A stretch of DNA of 64,000 nt from Sinomonas cyclohexanicum (GCF_020886775.1 NZ_AP024525.1:2542001-2606000); one strand, 5' to 3'; numbered from the stretch's first letter, positions 23,634 to 32,841 are shown. Numbers and translations: made by a program. The notes: a model not told the origin generated them from the letters alone.

Positions 23634-25220
23634 GTGGAGCGAGCAGAACAGCACGACCAGCTGCGCCAGGACACCATCAGCGCCGCAGGCAAGGTCATCG
23701 CCGTCCACCTCAACTACCCCAGCCGCGCTGCACAGCGCGGCCGCACCCCGGCCGTGCCCTCGTACTTCCTCAAGCCCGGCAGGTCGCTCGCGCTCGACGG
23801 CGCCGAGCTCGCCCGGCCGAAGGGCGTCGAGCTCCTCACGGTCGAGGGCGAGGTGGCCCTTATCATCGGCGCTGCCGCCCGGAACGTGTCCCCCGAGGAC
23901 GCCTGGGCGCACGTGAGCCACGTGACCGCCGCGAACGACGCCGGCCTCGCGGACCTCCGCTGGCCCGACAAGGGCTCCAATCTCCGCTCCAAGGGCGGCG
24001 ACGGCATCGCCCCGATCGGCCCCGTCCTCCTCCCCGCCCAGGAGCTCGACCCCGCAGGCCTCCGGGTCCGGATGTGGATCAACGGCAAGCTCATCCAGGA
24101 GGACTCGACCGCGACCCTCTTCTTCCCGTTCTCCCAGCTCATCGCGGACCTCTCCCGCCTCATGACCCTCGAGCCCGGGGACGTGATCCTCACCGGCACC
24201 CCGGCCGGCGCGACCGTGGCTCAGCCCGGCGACGTGGTCGAGGTGGAGGTCGACGGCGAAGCGGCCGACGGCGCGATGCTCACCACCGGGCGCCTCGCCA
24301 ACAAGGTGGTCGAGTCCGGGCTGGTCCTCGAGCCCTTCGGCGCCCTGCCCAAACTGACAGATGCAGACAGGATCGACGCGTGGGGCTCCGCCGAGGCGGC
24401 GGGGATCACAGCGGCCGGCGAGGCCGCGCCGTCGTCCTCCACGGAGCCTGCCGCTGCGGGAGACGATCGCCCCAAGAGCGTCCTGACGCCCGAGCTCATC
24501 GAGAAGCTCAAGAGCGTCGGCACGGCGACGCTGAGCGTCCAGCTGCGCAAGCGCGGCATGCAGAACTGCCACATCGAGGGCCTCACGCCCACCCATCCGG
24601 GCGCCAAGGTGGTCGGCACCGCCCGCACCCTGCGCTACATCCCGGCCCGCGAGGACCTGTTCAAAGAGTTCGGCGGCGGATACAACGCCCAGAAGCGGGC
24701 GGTCGACTCGCTCCGCCCGGGCGACATCCTCGTCATGGACGCCCGCGGGGAGAAGGGAACGGGCACCCTCGGCGACGTCCTCGCGCTCCGCGCCCAGGTC
24801 CTCGGCGCCGCGGCCATTATCACCGACGGCGGCATCCGCGACTTCGGCCCCGTCTCCGGCATGGACATCCCCGCGTGGGGCGCCAACCCGCACCCCGCCG
24901 TCCTCGGGCGACGCCACGTCCCGTGGAGCGTCGACGACACGATCGCGTGCGGAGGCGCGGCGGTGGTGCCCGGCGACGTGATCGTGGGCGACGAGGATGG
25001 CCTCGTGGTCATCCCGCCGGCGCTCGTCGCGGAGGTCGCGGAGGACGCCGTCGTCCAGGAGCGCATGGAGGCCTGGGTCGCGGACCGCGTCACCGAGGGC
25101 CACCCGGTGGACGGACTCTTCCCGATGAACGCCGAGTGGAAGGCGAAGTACGAGGCGTACCTCGCCGGGCACGCCCAGTCGGATCAGGCTGCCCCGCAGC
25201 AGGGAGCCCACAGGCCGTGA
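23634..25220 (+). CDS. FAH-domain / RraA-like (HMG aldolase) fusion protein
   Basis: A 528-residue two-domain protein. Residues 15-235 are a fumarylacetoacetate-hydrolase fold (VPSYFLKPGRS, DLRWPDKGSNLRSKGGDGIAPIGP, RLMTLEPGDVILTGTPAG) like HpaG decarboxylase/isomerase. After an Ala/Pro-rich linker, residues 290-510 are an RraA/class II pyruvate-aldolase-like fold with the active-site TDGGIRDFG (R402/D403) and GDILVMDARGEKGTGTLGD. E. coli HpaG has two FAH domains instead. In this operon it probably performs the decarboxylation and isomerisation after ring cleavage, and the second domain may add decarboxylase or aldolase activity. GTG 23634 follows a GGGAGAGGG site. Confidence 0.82.
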   Translation: MERAEQHDQLRQDTISAAGKVIAVHLNYPSRAAQRGRTPAVPSYFLKPGRSLALDGAELARPKGVELLTVEGEVALIIGAAARNVSPEDAWAHVSHVTAANDAGLADLRWPDKGSNLRSKGGDGIAPIGPVLLPAQELDPAGLRVRMWINGKLIQEDSTATLFFPFSQLIADLSRLMTLEPGDVILTGTPAGATVAQPGDVVEVEVDGEAADGAMLTTGRLANKVVESGLVLEPFGALPKLTDADRIDAWGSAEAAGITAAGEAAPSSSTEPAAAGDDRPKSVLTPELIEKLKSVGTATLSVQLRKRGMQNCHIEGLTPTHPGAKVVGTARTLRYIPAREDLFKEFGGGYNAQKRAVDSLRPGDILVMDARGEKGTGTLGDVLALRAQVLGAAAIITDGGIRDFGPVSGMDIPAWGANPHPAVLGRRHVPWSVDDTIACGGAAVVPGDVIVGDEDGLVVIPPALVAEVAEDAVVQERMEAWVADRVTEGHPVDGLFPMNAEWKAKYEAYLAGHAQSDQAAPQQGAHRP

Positions 25221-25936
25221 GTACCGCGGCCCATGGAGTCTCCGCCCCGCCGGGCGAGCGCAGCGCGAGCAAGTCCGAGCTCGCGTACGAGTGGCTCCAC
25301 GAGCAGATCGTCACCGGAGCGCTCGAGCCCGGCGCCCGCCTCGTCCTCTCCCAGGTCGCGGACAAGCTCGATGTGTCCGTGGTCCCGGTCCGCGAGGCGG
25401 TGCGGCGGCTCGAGGCCGAGGGCCTCGTCACGTTCGAGAAGAACGTGGGGGCCACGGTCGCCGGGATTGACCCGACAGAGTACCTGTACACGATGCAGAC
25501 GCTCAGCCTCGTGGAGGGCGCCGCGACCGCACTGTCCGCGCCGTCGATCACGGCGGAGGACATCGCCGCGGCCCGCGAGGTCAACGAGCGCATGCGCGTG
25601 TTCCTGGCCCCCGACCCGCTCCACTTCGATCCGGTGGTGTTCACGGCCCTCAACCGCGAGTTCCACTCCGTCCTGTTCGAGCACTGCCCGAACCCGCACA
25701 TCCTCGACCTCGTGCACCGCGGCTGGAACCGGCTCAAGGCCCTCCGCGGCTCGACGTTCAGCTACGTCCCTGAGCGCGCCACCGAGTCGATCGAGGAGCA
25801 CGAGGCCCTCCTGTCGCTCATCGAGACCGGCGCGCCCACGGGCGAGATCGAGCTCGCCGCGCGGCGCCACCGCTCGGCCACCCTCGAGGCCTACCTCGCC
25901 CACACCGGCGAGAACCCCGGGTTCCCGACCCTCTGA
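25217..25936 (+). CDS. GntR family (FCD type) regulator of the homoprotocatechuate operon
   Basis: A 239-residue regulator with a GntR winged helix at about 20-90 (YEWLHEQIVTGALEPGARLV, DKLDVSVVPVREAVRRLEAEGLV) and an FCD domain (about 100-230) with conserved histidines in NREFHSVLFEHCPNPH and SIEEHEALLS that usually bind a metal and ligand. The GTG start overlaps the stop of the FAH-RraA gene by 4 bases. It most likely binds the GTATAC palindromes at 23562-23594 and responds to homoprotocatechuate or a ring-cleavage product. That pairing is inference from position. Confidence 0.88.
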   Translation: MSTAAHGVSAPPGERSASKSELAYEWLHEQIVTGALEPGARLVLSQVADKLDVSVVPVREAVRRLEAEGLVTFEKNVGATVAGIDPTEYLYTMQTLSLVEGAATALSAPSITAEDIAAAREVNERMRVFLAPDPLHFDPVVFTALNREFHSVLFEHCPNPHILDLVHRGWNRLKALRGSTFSYVPERATESIEEHEALLSLIETGAPTGEIELAARRHRSATLEAYLAHTGENPGFPTL

Positions 25937-25993
25937 CCTGTCCACCCCCACAGTCCACATACTCACCTGCACACCAGCGGAAGGATTCCTCGC

Positions 25994-27556
25994 ATGAGCA
26001 GCCATCCGGTCCCCCAGGACCTCCCCACCCGGATCCAGCACTACATCGACGGCAAGTTCGTCGACTCGGTGGACGGCGACACGTTCGACGTCCTCGAGCC
26101 CGTCTCCAACGAGGTCTACGTCAAGGCCGCCGCCGGCAAGAAGGCGGACATCGAGCTCGCCGTGGCGGCCGCGAAGCGCGCCTTCGAGGAGGGCCCTTGG
26201 CCGAAGATGCTCCCCCGCGAGCGCTCCCGCGTGCTCCACAAGATCGCGGACATCGTGGAGTCCCGTGACGCACGACTCGCCGAGCTCGAGTCCTTCGACT
26301 CCGGCCTGCCCATCACGCAGGCCCTCGGCCAGGCCCGCCGCGCCGCTGAGAACTTCCGCTTCTTCGCGGACCTGATCGTGGCCCAGGCGGATGACACGTT
26401 CAAGGTGCCGGGCCGCCAGATCAACTACGTCAACCGCAAGCCCATCGGCGTCGCCGGCCTCATCACGCCGTGGAACACGCCGTTCATGCTCGAGTCCTGG
26501 AAGCTCGGCCCCGCGCTCGCCACGGGCAACACCGTGGTGCTCAAGCCCGCCGAGTTCACCCCGCTCTCGGCCTCGTTGTGGGCCGGGATCTTCGAGGAGG
26601 CCGGCCTCCCCCAGGGCGTCTTCAACCTCGTCAACGGACTCGGCGAGGACGCCGGCGACGCGCTCGTGAAGCATCCCGACGTGCCGCTCATCTCGTTCAC
26701 GGGCGAGAGCCGCACGGGCCAGATCATCTTCGGCAACGCCGCCCCCTACCTCAAGGGCCTCTCGATGGAGCTGGGCGGCAAGAGCCCCGCGATCGTCTTC
26801 GCCGATGCCGATCTGGACGCGGCCATCGACGCCACGATCTTCGGCGTCTTCTCCCTCAACGGCGAGCGCTGCACCGCCGGCTCGCGCATCCTGGTCCAGC
26901 GGGACATCTACGACGAGTTCGTGGAGCGCTACGCCGCCCAGGCCAAGCGCGTCAAGGTCGGCTACCCGCACGACCCGGCCACCGAGGTGGGCTCGCTGGT
27001 CCACCCGGAGCACTTTGAGAAGGTCATGGGCTACGTCGAGATCGGCAAGAACGAGGGCCGCCTCGTAGCCGGCGGCGGGCAGCCTGAGGGCTTCGAGTTC
27101 GGCAATTTCGTCGCCCCGACCGTGTTCGCGGACGTCAAGCCAGATGCACGGATCTTCCAGGAGGAGATCTTCGGCCCGGTCGTGGCGATCACGCCGTTCG
27201 ACTCGGACGAGGAGGCCCTCGAGCTCGCCAACAACACGAAGTACGGCCTGGCCGCCTACGTGTGGACCTCGGACCTCAAGCGCGCACACAACTTCGCGCA
27301 GTCCGTCGAGGCCGGCATGGTGTGGCTCAACTCGAACAACGTCCGCGACCTGCGCACCCCGTTCGGCGGTGTGAAGGCCTCGGGCCTGGGCCACGAGGGC
27401 GGCTACCGCTCGATCGACTTCTACACGGACCAGCAGGCCGTGCACATCACCCTCGGCAAGGTGCACAACCCGACGTTCGGCAAGCAGGATCCGGCCGCGG
27501 ACGCCAACGCGGAAATCAACACTCCGACCGACCTCGACGACCCGGATCCCCGCTGA
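25994..27556 (+). CDS. hpaE: 5-carboxymethyl-2-hydroxymuconate semialdehyde dehydrogenase
   Basis: A 520-residue NAD-dependent aldehyde dehydrogenase. NRKPIGVAGLITPWNTPFML binds cofactor, the general base glutamate is in MELGGKSP (near 259) and the catalytic cysteine in GERCTAGSR (near 293); VWLNSNNVRDLRTPFGGVKASG is typical of HpaE. It oxidises the semialdehyde made by HpaD to 5-carboxymethyl-2-hydroxymuconate. A hydrophilic acidic tail of about 25 residues follows the conserved core. GGAAGGA precedes the ATG. Its place directly before hpaD supports the specific assignment within the aldehyde dehydrogenase superfamily. Confidence 0.9.
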   Translation: MSSHPVPQDLPTRIQHYIDGKFVDSVDGDTFDVLEPVSNEVYVKAAAGKKADIELAVAAAKRAFEEGPWPKMLPRERSRVLHKIADIVESRDARLAELESFDSGLPITQALGQARRAAENFRFFADLIVAQADDTFKVPGRQINYVNRKPIGVAGLITPWNTPFMLESWKLGPALATGNTVVLKPAEFTPLSASLWAGIFEEAGLPQGVFNLVNGLGEDAGDALVKHPDVPLISFTGESRTGQIIFGNAAPYLKGLSMELGGKSPAIVFADADLDAAIDATIFGVFSLNGERCTAGSRILVQRDIYDEFVERYAAQAKRVKVGYPHDPATEVGSLVHPEHFEKVMGYVEIGKNEGRLVAGGGQPEGFEFGNFVAPTVFADVKPDARIFQEEIFGPVVAITPFDSDEEALELANNTKYGLAAYVWTSDLKRAHNFAQSVEAGMVWLNSNNVRDLRTPFGGVKASGLGHEGGYRSIDFYTDQQAVHITLGKVHNPTFGKQDPAADANAEINTPTDLDDPDPR

Positions 27557-27602
27557 TCCCCGCCGCCATCCACCCCCGTACCAGGAAAGCAAGGACGCTG
27601 CC

Positions 27603-28769
27603 ATGACCAACCGTGAAGACATGACCCTCACCTCCTCCGGGTTCTACGTGTCGCAGGAGGCCCCCATCCGCACCGACAACCCGGTCCCGACGCCGTCGGT
27701 GCCCGCCCCGGACATCCTGCGCTGCGCGTACATGGAGCTCGTGGTGACCGACCTCAAGCGCTCGCGCGACTTCTACGTCGACGTGCTCGGCCTCACCGTG
27801 ACCGAGGAGGACGAGAACGCCGTCTACCTGCGCTCGCTCGAGGAGTTCATCCACCACAACCTCGTGCTGCGCCAGGGCCCTGTCGCCGCCGTCGCCGCGT
27901 TCTCCTACCGCGTCCGCACGCCGGAGGACCTCGAGAAGGCCGTGGCGTTCTACACCGAGCTCGGCTGCCGCGTGGAGCGCCGCAAGGAGGGCTTCACGAA
28001 GGGCATCGGCGATTCGGTGCGGGTCACCGACCCGCTGGGCTTCCCGTACGAGTTCTTCCACGACGTGGAGCACGTCGAGCGCCTCGCGTGGCGCTACGAC
28101 CTCTACACGCCGGGGGCCCTCGTCCGCCTCGACCACTTCAACCAGGTCACCCCGGACGTGCCGCGCGCCACGAAGTTCATGCAGGACCTCGGCTTCCGCG
28201 TCACGGAGGACATCCAGGACGAGGAGGGCACGGTCTACGCCGCGTGGATGCGCCGCAAGCCGACCGTCCACGACACCGCGATGACCGGCGGCAACGGCCC
28301 GCGCATGCACCATGTCGCGTTCTCGACCCACGAGAAGCACAACATCCTCGCGATCTGCGACAAGCTCGGCGCGCTGCGCATGTCCGACGCGATCGAGCGT
28401 GGGCCGGGCCGCCATGGTGTCTCCAACGCGTTCTACCTCTACCTCCGCGACCCGGACGGCCACCGCGTCGAGATCTACACGCAGGACTACTACACGGGCG
28501 ACCCGGACAACCCCGTCGTCACGTGGGACGTCCACGACAACCAGCGCCGCGACTGGTGGGGCAACCCGGTCGTCCCGTCGTGGTACACCGAGGCCTCGCT
28601 CGTCCTCGACCTCGACGGCAACCCGCAGCCCGTCGTCGAGCGCACCGAGTCCTCTGAGATGGACGTGACGATCGGCGCCGACGGGTTCTCCTACACCCGC
28701 GCGGACGACGAGAACGGCTCGTACCACGGCCAGGCCTCGAAGGGCTTCAAGATCGGCAACCAGCTCTAA
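27603..28769 (+). CDS. hpaD: Homoprotocatechuate 2,3-dioxygenase (type I extradiol)
   Basis: A 388-residue vicinal-oxygen-chelate dioxygenase cleaving 3,4-dihydroxyphenylacetate next to the diol. Metal ligands are the 2-His-1-carboxylate set: H178 (RLDHFNQV), a His at 236-237 (MHHVAFSTH) and E290 (HRVEIYTQDYY). The length and the C-terminal lid region resemble the Arthrobacter globiformis (Mn) and Brevibacterium fuscum (Fe) enzymes. Which metal is used cannot be told from sequence. The N-terminus is about 20 residues longer than those. It lies 46 bases after hpaE and 3 bases before hpaH. Confidence 0.93.
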   Translation: MTNREDMTLTSSGFYVSQEAPIRTDNPVPTPSVPAPDILRCAYMELVVTDLKRSRDFYVDVLGLTVTEEDENAVYLRSLEEFIHHNLVLRQGPVAAVAAFSYRVRTPEDLEKAVAFYTELGCRVERRKEGFTKGIGDSVRVTDPLGFPYEFFHDVEHVERLAWRYDLYTPGALVRLDHFNQVTPDVPRATKFMQDLGFRVTEDIQDEEGTVYAAWMRRKPTVHDTAMTGGNGPRMHHVAFSTHEKHNILAICDKLGALRMSDAIERGPGRHGVSNAFYLYLRDPDGHRVEIYTQDYYTGDPDNPVVTWDVHDNQRRDWWGNPVVPSWYTEASLVLDLDGNPQPVVERTESSEMDVTIGADGFSYTRADDENGSYHGQASKGFKIGNQL

Positions 28770-28772
28770 GCC

Positions 28773-29558
28773 ATGCTGAACGAAGAGACCATCGCGGCAA
28801 TCGCCGATGAGCTCGTGGAGGCGGGACGGACGCGCACGCCCGTCCCGCTCCTCCACACGCGCTACGAGAGCATGGACGTCGAAGACTCCTACGCCGTCCA
28901 GAAGCTCTGGGCCAGCCGGCTCGAGGCGGAAGGACGGCGGGTCGCCGGACGCAAGATCGGCCTGACGTCCAAGGCCATGCAGGCGGCCACGGGCATCACC
29001 GAGCCGGACTACGGCGTCATCTTCGACGACCAGGTGCTGGAGAACGGCGCGGTCGTGGAGTGGAAGCGCTACACGCATCCGCGCATCGAGGTCGAGCTCG
29101 CCTTCAAGCTCGGCCGTGACCTCAAGGGCCCCGGCGTCACCCTGTTCGATGTGCTCGACGCGACGGACTACGTGGTGCCCGCCCTCGAGATCCTCGACTC
29201 GAGGATCGAGATGGAGGGCCGCACGATCGTGGACACCATCTCGGACAACGCGGCTTTGGGCGCCATGGTGGTGGGCGGACGCCCGGTGCGGCCGCACGAC
29301 GTCGACCTCCGCTGGGTCTCGTCGCTGCTCTACCGCAACCAGGAGATCGTCGAGACAGGCGTCGCGGCCGGCGTCCTCAACCACCCGGCGACGGGCGTGG
29401 CGTGGCTCGCGGACAAGCTCGCCCAGCACGGGCAGGACCTGCGCGCGGGAGACATCATCCTGGCGGGCTCGTTCACGCGGCCCATGTGGGTGTACGAGGG
29501 CGACACGGTGTACGCGGACTACGGACCCCTGGGGACGGTGACATGCCGTTTCGTCTAG
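28773..29558 (+). CDS. hpaH: 2-oxo-hept-3-ene-1,7-dioate hydratase
   Basis: A 261-residue member of the FAH-related hydratase/decarboxylase family, which adds water to 2-oxohept-3-ene-1,7-dioate and needs Mg. Typical pieces are GRKIGLTSKAMQAATGITEPDYG, HPRIEVELAFKLGRDL with its metal-binding glutamates, PALEILDSRI, DTISDNAALGAMVVG and the C-terminal GDIILAGSFTRPM. The related MhpD has the same fold, but the neighbouring hpaD and hpaI genes favour HpaH. It begins 3 bases after the hpaD stop and overlaps the next gene by 16 bases. Confidence 0.92.
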   Translation: MLNEETIAAIADELVEAGRTRTPVPLLHTRYESMDVEDSYAVQKLWASRLEAEGRRVAGRKIGLTSKAMQAATGITEPDYGVIFDDQVLENGAVVEWKRYTHPRIEVELAFKLGRDLKGPGVTLFDVLDATDYVVPALEILDSRIEMEGRTIVDTISDNAALGAMVVGGRPVRPHDVDLRWVSSLLYRNQEIVETGVAAGVLNHPATGVAWLADKLAQHGQDLRAGDIILAGSFTRPMWVYEGDTVYADYGPLGTVTCRFV

Positions 29559-30388
29559 AGCCCGAGCGGACGTTCCGCCACGCCCTCGCCGCGGCCGCCC
29601 AGGCCGCGGGCCCCGATGGCCCGGCCGCGCAGATCGGCCTGTGGGTCTGCTCAGGGAGCCCGCTCGTCGCCGAGATCATGGCAGGGTCCGGCGCGCAGTG
29701 GCTCCTGATCGATGCCGAGCACAGCCCGAACTCGCTCGAGTCGGTCCTTGCCCAGCTGCACGCCGTGCACGGCTACGACGTGCTGCCCATGGTGCGGCTG
29801 CCGTGGAACGACACGGTGCTCATCAAGCAGTACCTCGACCTTGGGGCGCAGAACCTCCTCATCCCGATGGTCAACGATGCGGAGCAGGCCCGCGCCGCCG
29901 TCGCGGCGGTGCGGTACCCGCCTCACGGCGTCCGCGGCGTCGGCTCTGCGCTTGCCCGCGCGGCCCGGTGGAACCGCATCCCCGACTACCTGGCCCGCGC
30001 GGACGAGACCATCTCACTCACGGTGCAGATCGAGACGGGCGAGGCCGTGGGCAATGTCGAGGAGATCCTCGCCGTGGACGGCGTGGACGGGATCTTCATC
30101 GGACCGTCCGACCTCGCCGCCTCGATGGGACTGCTGGGCCAGCAGGAGCATCCCGAGGTGCGCGCCGCCGTCGAGCGCTGCATCGACGCCGCCCAGAAGG
30201 CCGGGAAGCCGGCGGGCGTGAACGCGTTCGTCGAGGCGACCGCGCGGCACTACATCGAGCACGGCGCGCGGTTCGTGCTCGTCGGCGCCGACGTTTCCAT
30301 CCTCGCCCGCTCGAGCGAGGAGCTCGCCTCCCGCTTCGCGCCCGCGAGTGACACGGCGGACGATGGCGAGCGGCCGGCGAGCTACTGA
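29543..30388 (+). CDS. hpaI: 4-hydroxy-2-oxoheptane-1,7-dioate aldolase (HpcH/HpaI family)
   Basis: A 281-residue class II pyruvate aldolase of the HpcH/HpaI family. The motifs are GLWVCSGSPLVAEIMAGSG, the catalytic histidine in DAEHSPNSLESV, YPPHGVRGVG, the metal glutamate in VQIETGEAVGNVEEI and the aspartate in FIGPSDLAASMG. It splits the hydrated seven-carbon diacid to pyruvate and succinate semialdehyde, ending the pathway within this operon. No succinate-semialdehyde dehydrogenase is seen nearby. The ATG lies 16 bases inside hpaH, so translation is coupled. Two hairpins follow the stop. Confidence 0.9.
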   Translation: MPFRLEPERTFRHALAAAAQAAGPDGPAAQIGLWVCSGSPLVAEIMAGSGAQWLLIDAEHSPNSLESVLAQLHAVHGYDVLPMVRLPWNDTVLIKQYLDLGAQNLLIPMVNDAEQARAAVAAVRYPPHGVRGVGSALARAARWNRIPDYLARADETISLTVQIETGEAVGNVEEILAVDGVDGIFIGPSDLAASMGLLGQQEHPEVRAAVERCIDAAQKAGKPAGVNAFVEATARHYIEHGARFVLVGADVSILARSSEELASRFAPASDTADDGERPASY

Positions 30389-30414
30389 CCTCGCCGCCGA
30401 CGGTGGTTGAACAC

Positions 30415-30450
30415 AGCGGAGCCGAAATCCGGTCGGGTTTCGGCTCCGCT
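30415..30450. terminator. Strong hairpin between convergent hpaI and DUF1992 genes
   Basis: A perfect 13-base stem, AGCGGAGCCGAAA (30415-30427) and TTTCGGCTCCGCT (30438-30450), with a 10-base loop. It lies 26 bases after hpaI. The A/T stretch at the loop side gives no clear U-run on either strand, so termination strength is inferred from stem stability. Confidence 0.7.
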
Positions 30451-30466
30451 CCGCTGTGCCCCCAGA

Positions 30467-30520
30467 CACAACTCGCGGCCCCTTTCAAGCGCGTCTTGCC
30501 CGAATGGGGCCCGAGTTGTG
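30467..30520. terminator. Second hairpin, downstream of the DUF1992 gene
   Basis: The arms CACAACTCG-CGGCCCC (30467-30482) and GGGGCC-CGAGTTGTG (30506-30520) pair with one bulged base around a 23-base loop. It lies just 20 bases beyond the stop of the minus-strand DUF1992 gene, so it probably serves that gene. Confidence 0.5.
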
Positions 30521-30540
30521 CGTGAAGGCACGGTCAGGGC

Positions 30541-31155
30541 TCAGGCTCCGGTCTGGCGCCGGAACCAACGGCGCCAGAACGACGGCGGCCGCGTGGCGTC
30601 GTCGTGCGCCTCCCCCTCGGCGCGGGAAGCCTCAGCGGCCGCACGGCGATCGTGCCATGCCGCGACCTCGGCCTCGACATCACGCAGCTTCGTCACGACC
30701 GGCGGGCCACCCAGGAGCTGCCGTCTGGCTTCGATGACGCGGCGGTTGAACGATTCGAGCGCGTCGCGGACCTGCTTCTCCGTGTACAGGTCGTCCAGGG
30801 TCTCAGGGAGCCGGGCGTCCTCGACGCGCAGGACGAGGGCCTCGGGCCCGAGCCCCGTGAGCTGCTCGCGCTCGATGAGGCCCTTGATCCACCAGTCCGG
30901 GTCGTTGACGTTGTCGAGGTTCGGGATGGGCTTGCCCGCGTACTTCAGGTGGTCGAACTCGCCGCGGGCCATCGCGTCGCGGATGAGGTAGTCGGCGCGG
31001 CGGGCGGTATCGACCTCCCGGCGCTTCCGGTTGAGCTCCTCTTCGCGTGCGAGCTCCTCGGCTTCCTCCTGGGAGTGGGCTAGGCCGCCCGCCCGCAGCT
31101 CGGCGGCGCGCTCGAGGCGGCGCCGGAGCTCGTCCTCGCGTCGGCCACCGGCCAT
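30541..31155 (-). CDS. DUF1992 (DnaJ homologue C28-like) protein
   Basis: A 204-residue soluble, highly charged protein. The DUF1992 core at about 45-125 contains DYLIRDAMARGEFDHLKYAGKPIPN, DWWIKGLIEREQ and an R/K-rich end (ESFNRRVIEARRQLLGGPPVV). Before it comes a predicted coiled coil (RRRLERAAELRAGG and following Glu/Arg-rich helices). The C-terminus FWRRWFRRQ is basic-aromatic and could touch membranes. The family relates to DNAJC28 but has no J domain; its bacterial role is unknown. GGAGG precedes the ATG. It is the last gene before the aromatic operon on the opposite strand. Confidence 0.85.
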   Translation of the reverse strand: MAGGRREDELRRRLERAAELRAGGLAHSQEEAEELAREEELNRKRREVDTARRADYLIRDAMARGEFDHLKYAGKPIPNLDNVNDPDWWIKGLIEREQLTGLGPEALVLRVEDARLPETLDDLYTEKQVRDALESFNRRVIEARRQLLGGPPVVTKLRDVEAEVAAWHDRRAAAEASRAEGEAHDDATRPPSFWRRWFRRQTGA

Positions 31156-31274
31156 GGCGTTCCTCCCTTCACATCGCCCCGATCCCGGTCCTGCACACGA
31201 CTGTGCCGTCACATCCCACGGTAGGACGCGACGGCACAGACGGGCGAGCGACGACGAACGGGCAGAGGGGTTCC

Positions 31275-32801
31275 TCAGTCGTCCTCGCCGAGGTGGTGCG
31301 CCTTCGCGCCCTCCTCGCCGTGGCCGATCCGGGCGTACAGCGCGGGGTGAGTGCGGCGGAGCCGCAGCGCCCAGAAGATGCCCAGGACGCCGGGGACCAC
31401 GACGATCGCCGGGAGCACCCAGCTCAGGACGCTGGGCTCGGTCAGGCCGAGCAGGACGTCGAAGTTCGCCACGATGAGGGCGAACACGACGGCGAGCGCC
31501 ACGGCCCCGATGGCCGGCGCCACGACGGCGGTCCAGGCGCCGACTCCGAGGTTCCGGCGGCGCCGGAAGAACCCGATGACGGCGACGGAGACGATGGCCA
31601 TGAGCAACACGAGGCCCATGGCGCCCGCGTTCGTGAGCCACGTGAACATCGTCAGGACCGGGTAGAGCGGGCCAAGTTCCGAGCCGTTCCCCGCGATCGC
31701 GAAGCCGATGGTGACGAGGACTGCGATGCCGGTCTGCACGAGGGATCCGGCCTTGGGAGCGCCGTGGTGGCTCGTGGCCTCGAGCCAGCCCGGCAGGACC
31801 CGCTCGCGGCCGAGGGAGAAGAAGTACCGGGCCACGGCGTTGTGGAAGCTCACGAGCGCGGCGAAGAGGCTCGTGATGAACAGGACCTGGGCGATGTCCG
31901 CCGCGATCTGCCCCACGTGGGTGCCGAGGAACGTGAAGACGAGGTCCGGCCCCTGCTGCCCCGCCGCGTCGAACAGCTGCGAGGGGCCCGTGCCCACGGC
32001 CATGGCCCATGCGGACACCGCGTAGAAGACGGCGATGATGCCCACAGCGGTGTACGTGGCGCGCGGGATGGTCCGGTGCGGCTCCTTGGCCTCCTCGCCG
32101 TAGATGGCCGCGGACTCGAAGCCCATGAAGGCCGCGATGCCGAAGGAGAGCACGGCGCCGATGCCGGGCACGAAGAGGCTCGACGGCTCGAGCGGCGCGG
32201 CGGTGACGCCCTCGGGGGCGACGGCGAACGAGGCGACGTCGTACACGATCACCACGAGGAATTCCAGGGCCACGAGGACGCCGAGGACCTTAGCGGAGAG
32301 ATCCACGCGGTTCACACCGAGGAGCGCGACGACGGCGATGCAGACGAGGATGGGAGCCCACCACGGCACGTCGATCCCGAACCGCTCGGACAGGAGCGAG
32401 GAGACGGTGAAGCCGAAGATCCCGTAGATGCCCACCTGCATGAGGTTGTAGGCCATGAGGGCGGTGAGGGACGCGCCCACGCCAGCTGGCCGGGAGATGC
32501 CCTGGGAGACGTAGGCGTAGAACGCGCCGGCGTTGGTCACGTGGCGGCTCATCGCGGCGTAGCCGACCGCGAAGACGGCCAGGATGGCGCCGAGGATGAG
32601 ATAGGAGAGCGGAACGCCCAGGATCCCGGTCACGGCGAACGTCGTCGTCACGCCTCCGGCCAGAACGGTCAGCGGCGCCGAGGCCGCGATGATCATGAGG
32701 GTCACGGACGCGACCCCGAGGCGGCGCACGCGCCCGTGGGCGGTGGCCTGGGCCACTGCTGCCTCCTTCACTCTGCGCTGCGAGCTCGTCGAGGTGCTCA
32801 T
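31275..32801 (-). CDS. APC family amino acid/amine permease
   Basis: A 508-residue permease with 12-13 membrane helices beginning VASVTLMIIAASAPLTVLAGG. GFESAAIYGEEAKEPHRTIPRA and FHNAVARYFFSLGRERVLP identify it as an APC-type antiporter or symporter. The tail is His/Glu-rich and cytoplasmic. A GGAGG site precedes the ATG. It lies downstream of the copper amine oxidase on the same strand, but a very strong hairpin separates them, so it probably has its own promoter. Uptake of aromatic amines or amino acids is inferred from the neighbourhood only. Confidence 0.88.
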   Translation of the reverse strand: MSTSTSSQRRVKEAAVAQATAHGRVRRLGVASVTLMIIAASAPLTVLAGGVTTTFAVTGILGVPLSYLILGAILAVFAVGYAAMSRHVTNAGAFYAYVSQGISRPAGVGASLTALMAYNLMQVGIYGIFGFTVSSLLSERFGIDVPWWAPILVCIAVVALLGVNRVDLSAKVLGVLVALEFLVVIVYDVASFAVAPEGVTAAPLEPSSLFVPGIGAVLSFGIAAFMGFESAAIYGEEAKEPHRTIPRATYTAVGIIAVFYAVSAWAMAVGTGPSQLFDAAGQQGPDLVFTFLGTHVGQIAADIAQVLFITSLFAALVSFHNAVARYFFSLGRERVLPGWLEATSHHGAPKAGSLVQTGIAVLVTIGFAIAGNGSELGPLYPVLTMFTWLTNAGAMGLVLLMAIVSVAVIGFFRRRRNLGVGAWTAVVAPAIGAVALAVVFALIVANFDVLLGLTEPSVLSWVLPAIVVVPGVLGIFWALRLRRTHPALYARIGHGEEGAKAHHLGEDD

Positions 32802-32841
32802 GGGTCCTCCAAGTATGTCGGGGTGGGCTGGGGGTGCGGCG

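Noticed and set aside
25184-29429. Long minus-strand open frames opposite the GntR, hpaE, hpaD and hpaH genes
   Set aside because: They shadow genes with unmistakable motifs on the plus strand, have Val/Glu/Arg-rich low-complexity translations and no recognisable domain.
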